A stretch of 64,000 nucleotides of DNA from Tragulus kanchil (lineage: Eukaryota; Chordata; Mammalia; Artiodactyla; Tragulidae): contig JAIOJX010000003.1 of NCBI GenBank assembly GCA_022376925.1, forward strand, positions 35,641,874 to 35,705,873. The letters are read 5' to 3'. A model generated the notes under the pieces. It was not told the origin of the DNA. It saw nothing but the letters and a program-made list of their open reading frames with translations, and did no database searches. The position numbers and the translations under genes were made by a program. Numbering within the stretch: position 1 is the first letter of the stretch; the number at the start of each line of letters is the position of its first letter. Shown piece by piece: positions 30,963-41,000 of this stretch.

Positions 30963-33235
30963 GAAGGGGTCAAGATCCACTAGTCTACATTCACACTTTG
31001 TCATTTGCTCAAAATAGTAACAGCCTGCCCTGTTTAATGAAATGACCTCCACGTGGATCTCAGTTTTTTCCAAAACCTGAAGGTACATCTCAGAAATGTT
31101 TAATAATTTGTCATAAACTCAAATAATATATCAAAAAAGAAAAGATGCCCTTATCATGAATCCATTTGTAACTTGCTTAGGTGATTTTTATTGAGGGGCC
31201 AATGCTCCAATTGTTGTAAGTGGATATTTTTCAATCAATACATCCAATTTTGAGGTCTTCACAATACCCACTTTCATCGAGGTTGCCAAAATATATAGTT
31301 TCTTCCATAAAATATATACTAGACTATGAGTGAACAGCATACAAACATTTGAAAAATCTCATGAAAAGAATATCTACAGGACAGTTCATTCATGATTTCT
31401 CACTAACAAGTATAACTAATAGCTAATATTTATTAAGCAATTATGACATGCTTAAGATGCTGAAAATTTTATATGCATTATAAAATATAATTCTCACAAC
31501 TGCCTTCCAGGTTATATAGTATTATTTCCAAAGTACAGACTAGGAAAATAAGGCTTAGAGATTTTAAGTGATTTTCCTGTTTATCAGTTTCATAGAATTT
31601 GATGCCTAAATAAAATTATAAAATTCTATATGCCATTGACTTTCAGGATAAAATTTAAATAGTCAGAATTATGACTTTAATGCCTATGCATGCCAAGATT
31701 TTACTATTTACATTAAGCAAACACGTTAAAATACCAATCTGCAAATGCTATTTCTTATAGCACATAAATGTATTGCCTTCCAAATTTCAAAGCCCATGAT
31801 GAGCACTTTCCTTCTCAGAGAATATTATTTTATTGGCTCTGCCAGTTGGGCTGGTAGAGAACACTTAAGACAGAGTTTGAAGGAAACAAACAGTGACATA
31901 AAATTTGTACAGAGGCGTAAATTCATGTTTAAATGAAAGACACACACATGATCCACTCTGCAGTGATAGAATTCATTGTTCAATGTTTTATCAGTATTAT
32001 GTCACTCTAGCTGAATCCTTATTGACTGGAAAGTTGACTTGCTCAAATCATGAGACAGTGTTAGGACATTACATATCCCAGTATGTAATCTTTCATGAAG
32101 GGGTCAAGATCCACTAGTCTACATTCACACTTTGTCATTTGCTCAAAATAGTAACAGCCTGCCCTGTTTAATGAAATGACCTCCACGTGGATCTCAGTTT
32201 TTTCCAAAACCTGAAGGTACATCTCAGAAATGTTTAATAATTTGTCATAAACTCAAATAATATATCAAAAAAGAAAAGATGCCCTTATCATGAATCCATT
32301 TGTAACTTGCTTAGGTGATTTTTATTGAGGGGCCAATGCTCCAATTGTTGTAAGTGGATATTTTTCAATCAATACATCCAATTTTGAGGTCTTCACAATA
32401 CCCACTTTCATCGAGGTTGCCAAAATATATAGTTTCTTCCATAAAATATATACTAGACTATGAGTGAACAGCATACAAACATTTGAAAAATCTCATGAAA
32501 AGAATATCTACAGGACAGTTCATTCATGATTTCTCACTAACAAGTATAACTAATAGCTAATATTTATTAAGCAATTATGACATGCTTAAGATGCTGAAAA
32601 TTTTATATGCATTATAAAATATAATTCTCACAACTGCCTTCCAGGTTATATAGTATTATTTCCAAAGTACAGACTAGGAAAATAAGGCTTAGAGATTTTA
32701 AGTGATTTTCCTGTTTATCAGTTTCATAGAATTTGATGCCTAAATAAAATTATAAAATTCTATATGCCATTGACTTTCAGGATAAAATTTAAATAGTCAG
32801 AATTATGACTTTAATGCCTATGCATGCCAAGATTTTACTATTTACATTAAGCAAACACGTTAAAATACCAATCTGCAAATGCTATTTCTTATAGCACATA
32901 AATGTATTGCCTTCCAAATTTCAAAGCCCATGATGAGCACTTTCCTTCTCAGAGAATATTATTTTATTGGCTCTGCCAGTTGGGCTGGTAGAGAACACTT
33001 AAGACAGAGTTTGAAGGAAACAAACAGTGACATAAAATTTGTACAGAGGCGTAAATTCATGTTTAAATGAAAGACACACACATGATCCACTCTGCAGTGA
33101 TAGAATTCATTGTTCAATGTTTTATCAGTATTATGTCACTCTAGCTGAATCCTTATTGACTGGAAAGTTGACTTGCTCAAATCATGAGACAGTGTTAGGA
33201 CATTACATATCCCCATCAGTATGTAATCTTTCATG
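30963..33235. repeat. Tandem duplication L, junction ~32097, offset 1134
   Basis: Copy 1 is 30963-32096 and copy 2 is 32097-33235. Near the end, copy 1 lacks 4 bp that copy 2 has ('tatcccagtatg' against 'tatccccatcagtatg'). The join reads 'tttcatgaaggggtcaag'. Confidence 0.96.
31411..31585 (+). mobile_element. MIR SINE
   Basis: 'aatagctaatatttattaag', 'ttatatgcattataaaat', 'ttctcacaactgccttcc' and 'aggaaaataaggcttagag' follow the MIR consensus from its core to the 3' region. Second copy at 32545-32719 through duplication L. Confidence 0.75.
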
Positions 33236-33582
33236 ACTAAAGACACTTTGTAGATATGATAAAGGTTAAGGAACCTGAGAGACCAAATCATCCCAGATTA
33301 GCCGGGTGGGTTCAATATAATCATATGAGTCAATAAAGTAGAAAAGGCTAAAGAAGAGATCAGAAAAATGTGGCCTGAGAAAAAATTCTACTCACATTTG
33401 TTAATTTTGAAGATGGAGGAAGAGGACACAAGGCAAGACATATGGGCAACATCTAGAAGTTGGTAAAGACAAGGAAATCGTTTTCTCTTAGAGCCTCCAG
33501 AAAGGATCACAGTTCTGCTGACACTGATTTTTAGCCCAGCAAGACATATGCTGGACTTCAATCTACAGTACAATATTAAACT
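33236..33582. other. No recognised element
   Basis: Single-copy sequence before the nested insertion block. No repeat, frame or motif I can support. Confidence 0.4.
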
Positions 33583-33740
33583 TGTGCTATTTATATATTG
33601 TTTTGTTCTTTGTTTTGGCCACGACATGCAGCTTCAGTTCAGTTCAGTTCAGTTGTGTCTGACTCTTAACAACCCCATAGACTGCAGCACACCATCTGTC
33701 CTTCACCATCTTCAAGAACTTGCTCAAACTTATGTCCTTT

Positions 33741-34487
33741 TGAAAGGGTTTTTACCTCGATTTGAGACTTAAACCCAGGGCCCAGACCTGATCAAACCCT
33801 GCTTGGGGCATGAACTCACGTGGCTGGAGCTTGAATTCCAGCCAAAACCCTGTTTGGGACTTGAACCCACATGACTGGGGCTTGAACCTAGCCCAAACCA
33901 GTTTGGGACTCGAACCCACATGGCTAAGGCTTAACCCCAGCCAAAACTCTGCTTTGACTTGAATCCAGGTTTCAGGACTCAATCCCGGCCAAAACCCTGT
34001 CTGCGACTCAAACCCATGTGACTGGGACTTAATCCAGCACTCACCCAACGTCTGGATCCACTGAGGCTCCAGTTCTTCATGCCTCAACACAGAAGGAATT
34101 CAGCGAGAGGCAGACTGATAGGCAAGAAGAGGACTTATTAGGATAGGATACTTGTAAGAGGTGCAAACAGACAGGCAGGAAAGCTAAGCTCTGCTCTGCT
34201 CTGCTCTCCCTTCAATTGAGTGGGCAGCCATATATATAGGATGGTAGAAGACCGCCCCCTTCAAGTAGATACAGATGCAGGACATACATCATTGGTTGCT
34301 TCTTCACCAAGCTCCTCCTTCATCAGCTGTTTATACCCAGTTGAGCCTGCTTTACTGAACAAGGAGCAGCTCTCCTGAGTTATCGTCAACTCACTGGCCT
34401 CCCAACCTTTCTCAGGTGTCTCCCTTCTATCTACCATCCCCTACTAGGACTCTACAACCACCTACCTATTCTACTCTGTCCCTATCA
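33741..34487 (-). mobile_element. Solo LTR of a class I-type endogenous retrovirus
   Basis: 747 bp beginning TG and ending CA, flanked by the 4-bp duplication CTTT (33737-33740 and 34488-34491), in the middle of a SINE whose two halves rejoin cleanly when it is removed. On the - strand a TATA-like TATATATA (34230-34238) precedes a U5-like segment ('cctctcgctgaattccttct', around 34090-34115), so the LTR reads right to left. No internal retroviral genes are present. The 4-bp duplication and U5 pattern suggest a gamma/class I element; family name not assigned. Confidence 0.82.
33769..34035. repeat. ~50-bp minisatellite inside the LTR
   Basis: Five degenerate units share 'ccagccaaaaccctg', 'tgggacttgaaccca' and 'catgactgggg'. 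They lie at the U5 end of the solo LTR. The repeat keeps one - strand frame open for about 112 codons by periodicity, not because it encodes a protein. Confidence 0.8.
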
Positions 34488-34705
34488 CTTTGACTCGGTG
34501 ATTCAGTCTGACCATCTTGTTCTCTGTCATCCTCTCTCCTTTTACCTTCTAATCTTTCCAACATCAGGATCTTTTCCAATAGATCTCATGCAGCTTAAGG
34601 TATCTTAGTTCCCCAACCAAGACTTGAAGACAGGCCTTTAGCAGTGAGAGTGTAGAGCCCTAACCACTGGACTAACCAGGGAATTCCCAAATGTGTGCTA
34701 TTTTA

Positions 34706-35041
34706 ATTTCTTTTTTTGGCTATTCTGGATCTTCTTTGTTGTCAGTGGGCCCTTCTCTAGTTGCAGGGAGTGGGGGCCACTCTCTAATTGAGGTGAGCAG
34801 GCTTCTTGTTGTGGTGACTTCTCTTGTTGTGGAACTCAGACTCTAAGGCACACAGGCTTCAGTATTTGGGGTACATGGGCTCAATAGTTGCGGCTCTGAG
34901 GCTCTAGAGCACAGACTCAATAGTTGTGGCTCACAGGCTTAGTTGCTCCACAGCATGTGGGATCTTCCCAGATCAGGGATTGAACCTGTGTCTCCTGCAT
35001 TGACAGGCAGATTCTTTACCACTGAGCTACCAGAGAAGCCC
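34706..35041 (-). mobile_element. CHR-2-type SINE
   Basis: Full-length in reverse: 'ttgttgtcagtgggcccttc', 'caggcttcttgttgtggtg', 'gctctagagcacagactc', 'cagcatgtgggatcttccc', inverted head 'ctgcattgacaggcagattc', 'accagagaagccc'. Perfect target-site duplication TGTGCTATTTTA at 34694-34705 and 35042-35053, the same site used by the neighbouring CHR. Confidence 0.9.
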
Positions 35042-35054
35042 TGTGCTATTTTAA

Positions 35055-35870
35055 ACCACAAAATTTGTGGTGATTTGTTATGGCAACAATAAAAAATGAG
35101 AGAGACCCAGTCCTAGTTCTACCATTATATCATCTTTAGTAGTTGAAGGAGTCTTCATACCACAAAGCCTTCAACTCTAAGTGGAGATAAAATAGACTTT
35201 TTCAGGAATTAATTCTGATGATTTTTGTTACTTATGTGCTAGTCTTTATCTTCAAGTAAAACCATCATTTTTGTAATGTCAGTAGTTATAATGTCTTTTG
35301 TTTAAATTCAGCCACTACTTGAATTCCACACTTGATTTTTCATTGTCATTTCAACAGTTAATTCAACAAATGTTTACTGAAGGTCTGCACATGCAAGGCA
35401 TTTTGGCTAGTTATAGATGGAAGTTTCTTACTTGTACTTCAGGATTCTGTAAAGTAGTCTTTTAAATTCCTAATAGGAGAAACTTAGGTCATTTTCTTGA
35501 ATTTTTCAAAGTTTTGGTGACTTAACCAGTCTGTTGCATGTTTATTAGTTCCTTCATCTCACATCTTTATTTAAAATGTACATATGCATCATGAGTAAAT
35601 TTAACGTATTTTATAACATTGATAAATTCCAATGCAAAATAAAAAATGCAACAATATTTTGAAGTAAACTTAATAAAATTTATCATGACCACTCTTAAAT
35701 ACTAGTATGACAAATGATATATTAAAATCCAAGAAGTTGATGGGGCCATAGATAGGGACAGGGTTGGTTTCCTGTTGATTGTTGGGTGACGGGTGTTTTG
35801 GGGCTCATTATAATATTCTATCTGATTATGTATCAATGTGAAATTCTTCACATTATGAAATTTAATGCAT
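35055..35870. other. No recognised element apart from a weak MIR/L3-like core
   Basis: AT-rich, repeated at 36136-36951. 35350-35410 ('caacaaatgtttactgaagg', 'gcacatgcaaggcattttgg') resembles an ancient SINE/LINE core, too weakly to name. Confidence 0.4.
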
Positions 35871-35877
35871 ACTGAAA

Positions 35878-36060
35878 AAGGGTGCCCAACTGACTCAGTA
35901 ATAAAAAATCCACCTGCCAATGCAGGAGTGTCATGTTTGATCTCTGGGTCAGGAAGATGTCCTCTGGAGAAGAAAATGGAAACCCTCTCTAGTATTCTTG
36001 CAGGGGAAATCCCATGGACAGAGGAAACTGGTGGGCTACAGTCCATGGAGTCAAAAGAGC
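35878..36060 (+). mobile_element. Bov-tA SINE, cut by duplication junction
   Basis: 'gggtgcccaactgactcagt', 'aaaatccacctgccaatgc', 'gggtcaggaagatgtcctct' and 'acagtccatggagtcaaaag', then a jump to CHR sequence. The uncut version is at 36958-37168. Confidence 0.85.
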
Positions 36061-36957
36061 TGACCTGGCTCTGCATTGACCAGGGCCCAAAATTCTTTAC
36101 CACTGAGCTACCAGAGAAGCCCTGTGCTATTTTAAACCACAAAATTTGTGGTGATTTGTTATGGCAACAATAAAAAATGAGAGAGACCCAGTCCTAGTTC
36201 TACCATTATATCATCTTTAGTAGTTGAAGGAGTCTTCATACCACAAAGCCTTCAACTCTAAGTGGAGATAAAATAGACTTTTTCAGGAATTAATTCTGAT
36301 GATTTTTGTTACTTATGTGCTAGTCTTTATCTTCAAGTAAAACCATCATTTTTGTAATGTCAGTAGTTATAATGTCTTTTGTTTAAATTCAGCCACTACT
36401 TGAATTCCACACTTGATTTTTCATTGTCATTTCAACAGTTAATTCAACAAATGTTTACTGAAGGTCTGCACATGCAAGGCATTTTGGCTAGTTATAGATG
36501 GAACTTTCTTACTTGTACTTCAGGATTCTGTAAAGTAGTCTTTTAAATTCCTAATAGGAGAAACTTAGGTCATTTTCTTGAATTTTTCAAAGTTTTGGTG
36601 ACTTAACCAGTCTGTTGCATGTTTATTAGTTCCTTCATCTTACATCTTTATTTAAAATGTACATATGCATCATGAGTAAATTTAACGTATTTTATAACAT
36701 TGATAAATTCCAATGCAAAATAAAAAATGCAACAATATTTTGAAGTAAACTTAATAAAATTTATCATGACCACTCTTAAATACTAGTATGACAAATGATA
36801 TATTAAAATCCAAGAAGTTGATGGGGCCATAGATAGGGACAGGGTTGGTTTCCTGTTGATTGTTGGGTGACGGGTGTTTTGGGGCTCATTATAATATTCT
36901 ATCTGATTATGTATCAATGTGAAATTCTTCACATTATGAAATTTAATGCATACTGAA

Positions 36958-37168
36958 AAAGGGTGCCCAACTGACTCAGTAATAAAAAATCCACCTGCCA
37001 ATGCAGGAGTGTCATGTTTGATCTCTGGGTCAGGAAGATGTCCTCTGGAGAAGAAAATGGAAACCCTCTCTAGTATTCTTGCAGGGGAAATCCCATGGAC
37101 AGAGGAAACTGGTGGGCTACAGTCCATGGAGTCAAAAAGAGCTGGACACTGTTTACCACACGCACATG
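36958..37168 (+). mobile_element. Bov-tA SINE (uncut copy)
   Basis: Same insertion as 35878-36060, here continuing through 'agctggacactgtttacc' into a CACA-type tail, then a poly-T of about 18 at 37184-37201. Confidence 0.88.
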
Positions 37169-37259
37169 CACATTAGAAAGTGACTTTTTTTTTTTTTTTT
37201 TGGCTTAATATCAATTTAAAGGAAAGTTGAAAAGTATTATTTTTTTCTATGGATTGATT

Positions 37260-37308
37260 GGTTTTTTTTTTTAATTTTTTCACAGTTTTGTTGTTTACTG
37301 CCACACAT
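37260..37308 (-). mobile_element. Ultra-short L1 3' tail insertion (49 bp)
   Basis: T-rich stretch plus 'cacagttttgttgtttactg', matching the 3' end of the L1 at 15743-17664. It is flanked by near-identical 12-mers 'tatggattgatt' (37248-37259) and 'tatgaattgatt' (37309-37320), so an extremely 5'-truncated retrotransposition is likely. Confidence 0.65.
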
Positions 37309-37320
37309 TATGAATTGATT

Positions 37321-38090
37321 CTTCAATTTATCCTCTCCTTTACATTTTCCCTGTCTCAGTCATCCTAGTTCCTAGATATTCCTTACATGGTCTCTGGTTC
37401 CTTGCAGTCAACTCCTACCTAACTCCTCTTACTTGGACATCTCCCTAAATCCATACTTTTAACCTTTGTCATGGTATCCTTTATGCTTTTCCAAACTCCA
37501 TAAACTATTGAAGGCCTTCTTAATGTAAATTCCTCTTTTTTTTTTTAAGTTTTCTTATCCTTTGGCTCAAAATCATTTTTTCACTCTCTCTCATCCACTA
37601 GATTCTAGAAAGTCCAGTTTTTTCATTTTTCTGAAGATATCATACTCATTCTTCTCATACATGAGCAATCTTTATCTTCCTATAGTCCCAGTCTAGTCTT
37701 TTAAGATGGATTCATTTTCCTAAACAATCACTTTATTTTTGCATGCTCAAATAAATGGATTATAAAAGACACATGTAAATCTTTCATAACCTTAAAAATA
37801 CATAAAAGATCATTTAAAATATAGTTGGTCTTAAAAAATACATGTAATATACATATTCTTCATCTTAATAAGTTCATGGCATTTACTTAATTGGATAACC
37901 CTAATAGTGTCAATTGCAAAGGCATTTGTCATTTGAATATTCAAAATAAAAGTGCCTAATAGAATTTTTGGCTTCCTCTAATCCAGGCTTTGGCATTAGA
38001 TCATTACACTAAACCAAATTTGATAAATTCTATCATTTTTAGGTATTACTTAGAGGTAATGTTTTACCTTTCTCCTGGTTCAAGTTATCT
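37321..38090. other. No recognised element
   Basis: AT-rich, repeated from 38462 by duplication N. Poly-T at about 37536-37546. No gene signal. Confidence 0.4.
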
Positions 38091-39522
38091 CTAAAGATAA
38101 ATAACCAAATGCCAAAGACAATAAAAAATATAAGATGGATGATCTTCTTTTGTTTCTCTTACAATTTGAAATCCAGTGCTCTTTTGAGATGCCTTTGCCT
38201 GCTGTGGACAAAGGCTATCTAGGGAGTGGTGAGCAGGCAGACTCCCTAAGCACTTCCTCTGGGGCCATTGTCCCCTGTACAATGATCTCCGTAAAGCTCT
38301 GCTTGGGTTAACCTCAAAGGAATGCTGTTTGCCTGGGGCCAAGACCTCTACAGCACATCCAGGCAAATCAGCAGTGCAGCAAGGGGTATAGTAGCAATCT
38401 TCAGAGCCATACAAGGGCCCCTTGATGGGTTGCAGCAAGGGTAATAACTTTTTTTTTGCTAAGTTCCTAGATATTCCTTACATGGTCTCTGGTTCCTTGC
38501 AGTCAACTCCTACCTAACTCCTCTTACTTGGACATCTCCCTAAATCCATACTTTTAACCTTTGTCATGGTATCCTTTATGCTTTTCCAAACTCCATAAAC
38601 TATTGAAGGCCTTCTTAATGTAAATTCCTCTTTTTTTTTTTAAGTTTTCTTATCCTTTGGCTCAAAATCATTTTTTCACTCTCTCTCATCCACTAGATTC
38701 TAGAAAGTCCAGTTTTTTCATTTTTCTGAAGATATCATACTCATTCTTCTCATACATGAGCAATCTTTATCTTCCTATAGTCCCAGTCTAGTCTTTTAAG
38801 ATGGATTCATTTTCCTAAACAATCACTTTATTTTTGCATGCTCAAATAAATGGATTATAAAAGACACATGTAAATCTTTCATAACCTTAAAAATACATAA
38901 AAGATCATTTAAAATATAGTTGGTCTTAAAAAATACATGTAATATACATATTCTTCATCTTAATAAGTTCATGGCATTTACTTAATTGGATAACCCTAAT
39001 AGTGTCAATTGCAAAGGCATTTGTCATTTGAATATTCAAAATAAAAGTGCCTAATAGAATTTTTGGCTTCCTCTAATCCAGGCTTTGGCATTAGATCATT
39101 ACACTAAACCAAATTTGATAAATTCTATCATTTTTAGGTATTACTTAGAGGTAATGTTTTACCTTTCTCCTGGTTCAAGTTATCTCTAAAGATAAATAAC
39201 CAAATGCCAAAGACAATAAAAAATATAAGATGGATGATCTTCTTTTGTTTCTCTTACAATTTGAAATCCAGTGCTCTTTTGAGATGCCTTTGCCTGCTGT
39301 GGACAAAGGCTATCTAGGGAGTGGTGAGCAGGCAGACTCCTAAGCACTTCCTCTGGGGCCATTGCCCCCTGTACAATGATCTCCGTAAAGCTCTGCTTGG
39401 GTTAACCTCAAAGGAATGCTGTTTGCCTGGGGCCAAGACCTCTACAGCACATCCAGGCAAATCAGCAGTGCAGCAAGGGGTATAGTAGCAATCTTCAGAG
39501 CCATACAAGGGCCCCTTGATGG
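37367..39522. repeat. Tandem duplication N, junction ~38462, offset 1095-1097
   Basis: Copy 1 is 37367-38461 and copy 2 is 38462-39522. Copy 1 agrees to 'ccccttgatggg' (38430), then carries 31 unrelated bases including a T-run before the join. One C is missing in copy 2 ('actccctaag' against 'actcctaag'). Confidence 0.95.
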
Positions 39523-40014
39523 GACAAAAAAACATCTTAGGTCCAAGGCATCATGAGATTAGGGGTAAAAATGGATTTCAACTTAAAAACGCAAGCATAT
39601 TATCTAATAGAGGCTCTCTGTTCTCATTAGAAAATTTTTTGCTTTGTCCTGAATATTTCTACTCTAAAAACATGATTATAGTACGTCAGTTTCTATCAGG
39701 TTGAATTGGCCTTTTTGCAGATGGACTTACCACTCATTTCACTTTTCTTGAGATCTTAGCTACTCAGTTAGACAAAGATCTAGCAAAATGTCTTGGACGG
39801 CCTCGACACTGATGTGTGAGCGGTCCACTTTGAAAATCTCTGTCGTCCTGGAGGGACTTCAAGATGTAATTTAATGAGCCCTGTTTTCTGGCCCTCCTTT
39901 CTTTTGTAAACTCTTCCTTTAGAATCCCTGATGCTAATCTCCCTGATCTCCTACCTCTCCACCTTCAGAATCATTTTTCAGTCCACCTATTGATATTTTA
40001 AAAATATAGTCTTT

Positions 40015-40400
40015 TAAAAAAGGAATATAATTGCTTCACAGTATTATGTTAATTTCTGTGGTACAACAAAGCAAATCAGCTATATGTACACATACACCCC
40101 CATCCCTCTTGGATCTCATTCCCACTGACCCCCGTCTCACCCCTCTAGGTCATCACAGAGCACTGAGCTGAGCTCCCTGTGCTCTACCACAGGTTCCCAC
40201 TAGATATCTGTTTTATACACAATAGTATATTTATGTCAAACCTAGTCTCGCGATTCATCTCACTCTCCCCTTCCCCACTAACATCCTCACGTCCACACAT
40301 CCTTTCTCTATGTCTGTCTCTATTCTGCCCTGCAAATAAGTTCATCTGTACCGTTTTTTCTAGATTCCTCATATATACGTTAGTCTTGACACATACACAA
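40015..40400 (-). mobile_element. L1 3' UTR fragment
   Basis: Reverse complement of an L1 3' end: 'attgcttcacagtattatg', 'ttaatttctgtggtacaac', 'caaatcagctatatgtaca', 'atcacagagcactgagctg', 'agctccctgtgctctacc', 'tgcaaataagttcatctgt' and 'tctagattcctcatatata'. A different, older subfamily than the L1 at 15743. Confidence 0.8.
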
Positions 40401-40587
40401 CAAACTCTCGCTCTGCTCACTTTCAATTACTTTTCTACATCTTCCAGCCACCAGCACCTCATTTTCTCCCAACCAGCTTTCTTCTAGTTTCATTCCTTGC
40501 AGGGTCCTGTCTGGTCACCTCTGAGATACTCCTCAGAGAAGTGTCTCTGAGCCTCAACTCTTTACTCAAAAGAAAAAAAATTTTTTT

Positions 40588-40690
40588 CTAACAAGGATGT
40601 GGAGCATCAGGAAGTTTCCTCATTCACTGCTGAGGAAAATGCAAACTAGTATAACACCTTTTCTAAGACATGAAAATCACTAGGTCAAAT
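40588..40690 (+). mobile_element. Old L1 ORF2 fragment
   Basis: 'aaggatgtggagcatcagga' and 'ttcctcattcactgctgag', followed by 'aatgcaaactagtataac', match the L1 ORF2 segment preceding the C-terminus. Short and diverged. Second copy about 41660-41765. Confidence 0.6.
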
Positions 40691-40734
40691 ATTGTCACAC
40701 TTCTTTTCTCACTACCTATAAACATGTTGTCATA

Positions 40735-41000
40735 TGTTCCCACTCACCCACCTCATTTCTTCTGTCTCCATGAAGGAGGATTCCTTCCTCTGTCTACAGT
40801 CAACCTCACTGTCATTCTTTAGGTCTCATTCTCTTTGTCTCCAGTGGCCCTACCCTATCATCATACTTATTATTCTAGTATGTCCTTCTTCTCTACCTCT
40901 CTCAACTAGTTTCCCCTCTCAGCATAAATATGTTCAATTGTTCTCCCATCTTAAAAGAATCTCTCCTTTGACCCCTACCACTCTCCCATTGATTGACAAA
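40735..41000 (+). mobile_element. L2-like fragment
   Basis: Pyrimidine-rich run with 'ttcaattgttctcccatctt', 'aaaagaatctctcctttgac' and 'cccctaccactctccc', the order seen in L2 ORF2 near its end. Second copy 41810-42075. Confidence 0.5.

Larger units (their letters stand above)
28988..31285. repeat. Tandem duplication K, junction ~30145, offset 1157 falling to 1145
   Basis: Copy 1 is 28988-30144 and copy 2 is 30145-31285. Copy 2 begins in a SINE and loses 12 bp within its first 40 bp ('cataggacaaac' against 'catagggtcacaaagagtc'). Copy 1 ends with small deletions ('catgaggtgcc' against 'catcgaggttgcc'). Confidence 0.96.
33635..34586 (-). mobile_element. BovB-tail SINE (ART2A/Bov-A type), split by an LTR
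   Basis: Left part 33635-33740 ('cagttcagttcagttcag', 'gtgtctgactcttaacaacc', 'tccttcaccatcttcaag'). Right part 34492-34586 ('tgactcggtgattcagtc', 'tgttctctgtcatcctctc', 'catcaggatcttttccaat'). Target-site duplication CATGCAGCTT at 33625-33634 and 34587-34596 shows it entered the CHR element. Confidence 0.85.
33594..34693 (-). mobile_element. Outer CHR-type SINE of a threefold nest
   Basis: The two halves lie at 33594-33634 (T-rich tail complement, 'ttgttttggccacgacatgc') and 34597-34688 ('taaggtatcttagttcccca', 'actggactaaccagggaatt'). Together they make a reverse-oriented short CHR element split by the insertion at 33635-34586. Its target 'tgtgctattta' is at 33583-33593, with the matching copy at 34694-34705. 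Confidence 0.75.
34985..37143. repeat. Tandem duplication M, junction ~36063, offset 1081
   Basis: Copy 1 is 34985-36062 and copy 2 is 36063-37143. Copy 2 starts inside the CHR-2 head with several base errors ('tgcattgaccagggcccaaa' against 'tgcattgacaggcag'). Copy 1 breaks off inside a Bov-tA SINE after 'gtcaaaagagctgacc'. Confidence 0.95.

Noticed and set aside
33752..34090. 112-codon - strand frame with internal peptide repeats
   Set aside because: The frame follows from the ~50-bp minisatellite inside the solo LTR. It is not a retroviral or cellular protein.
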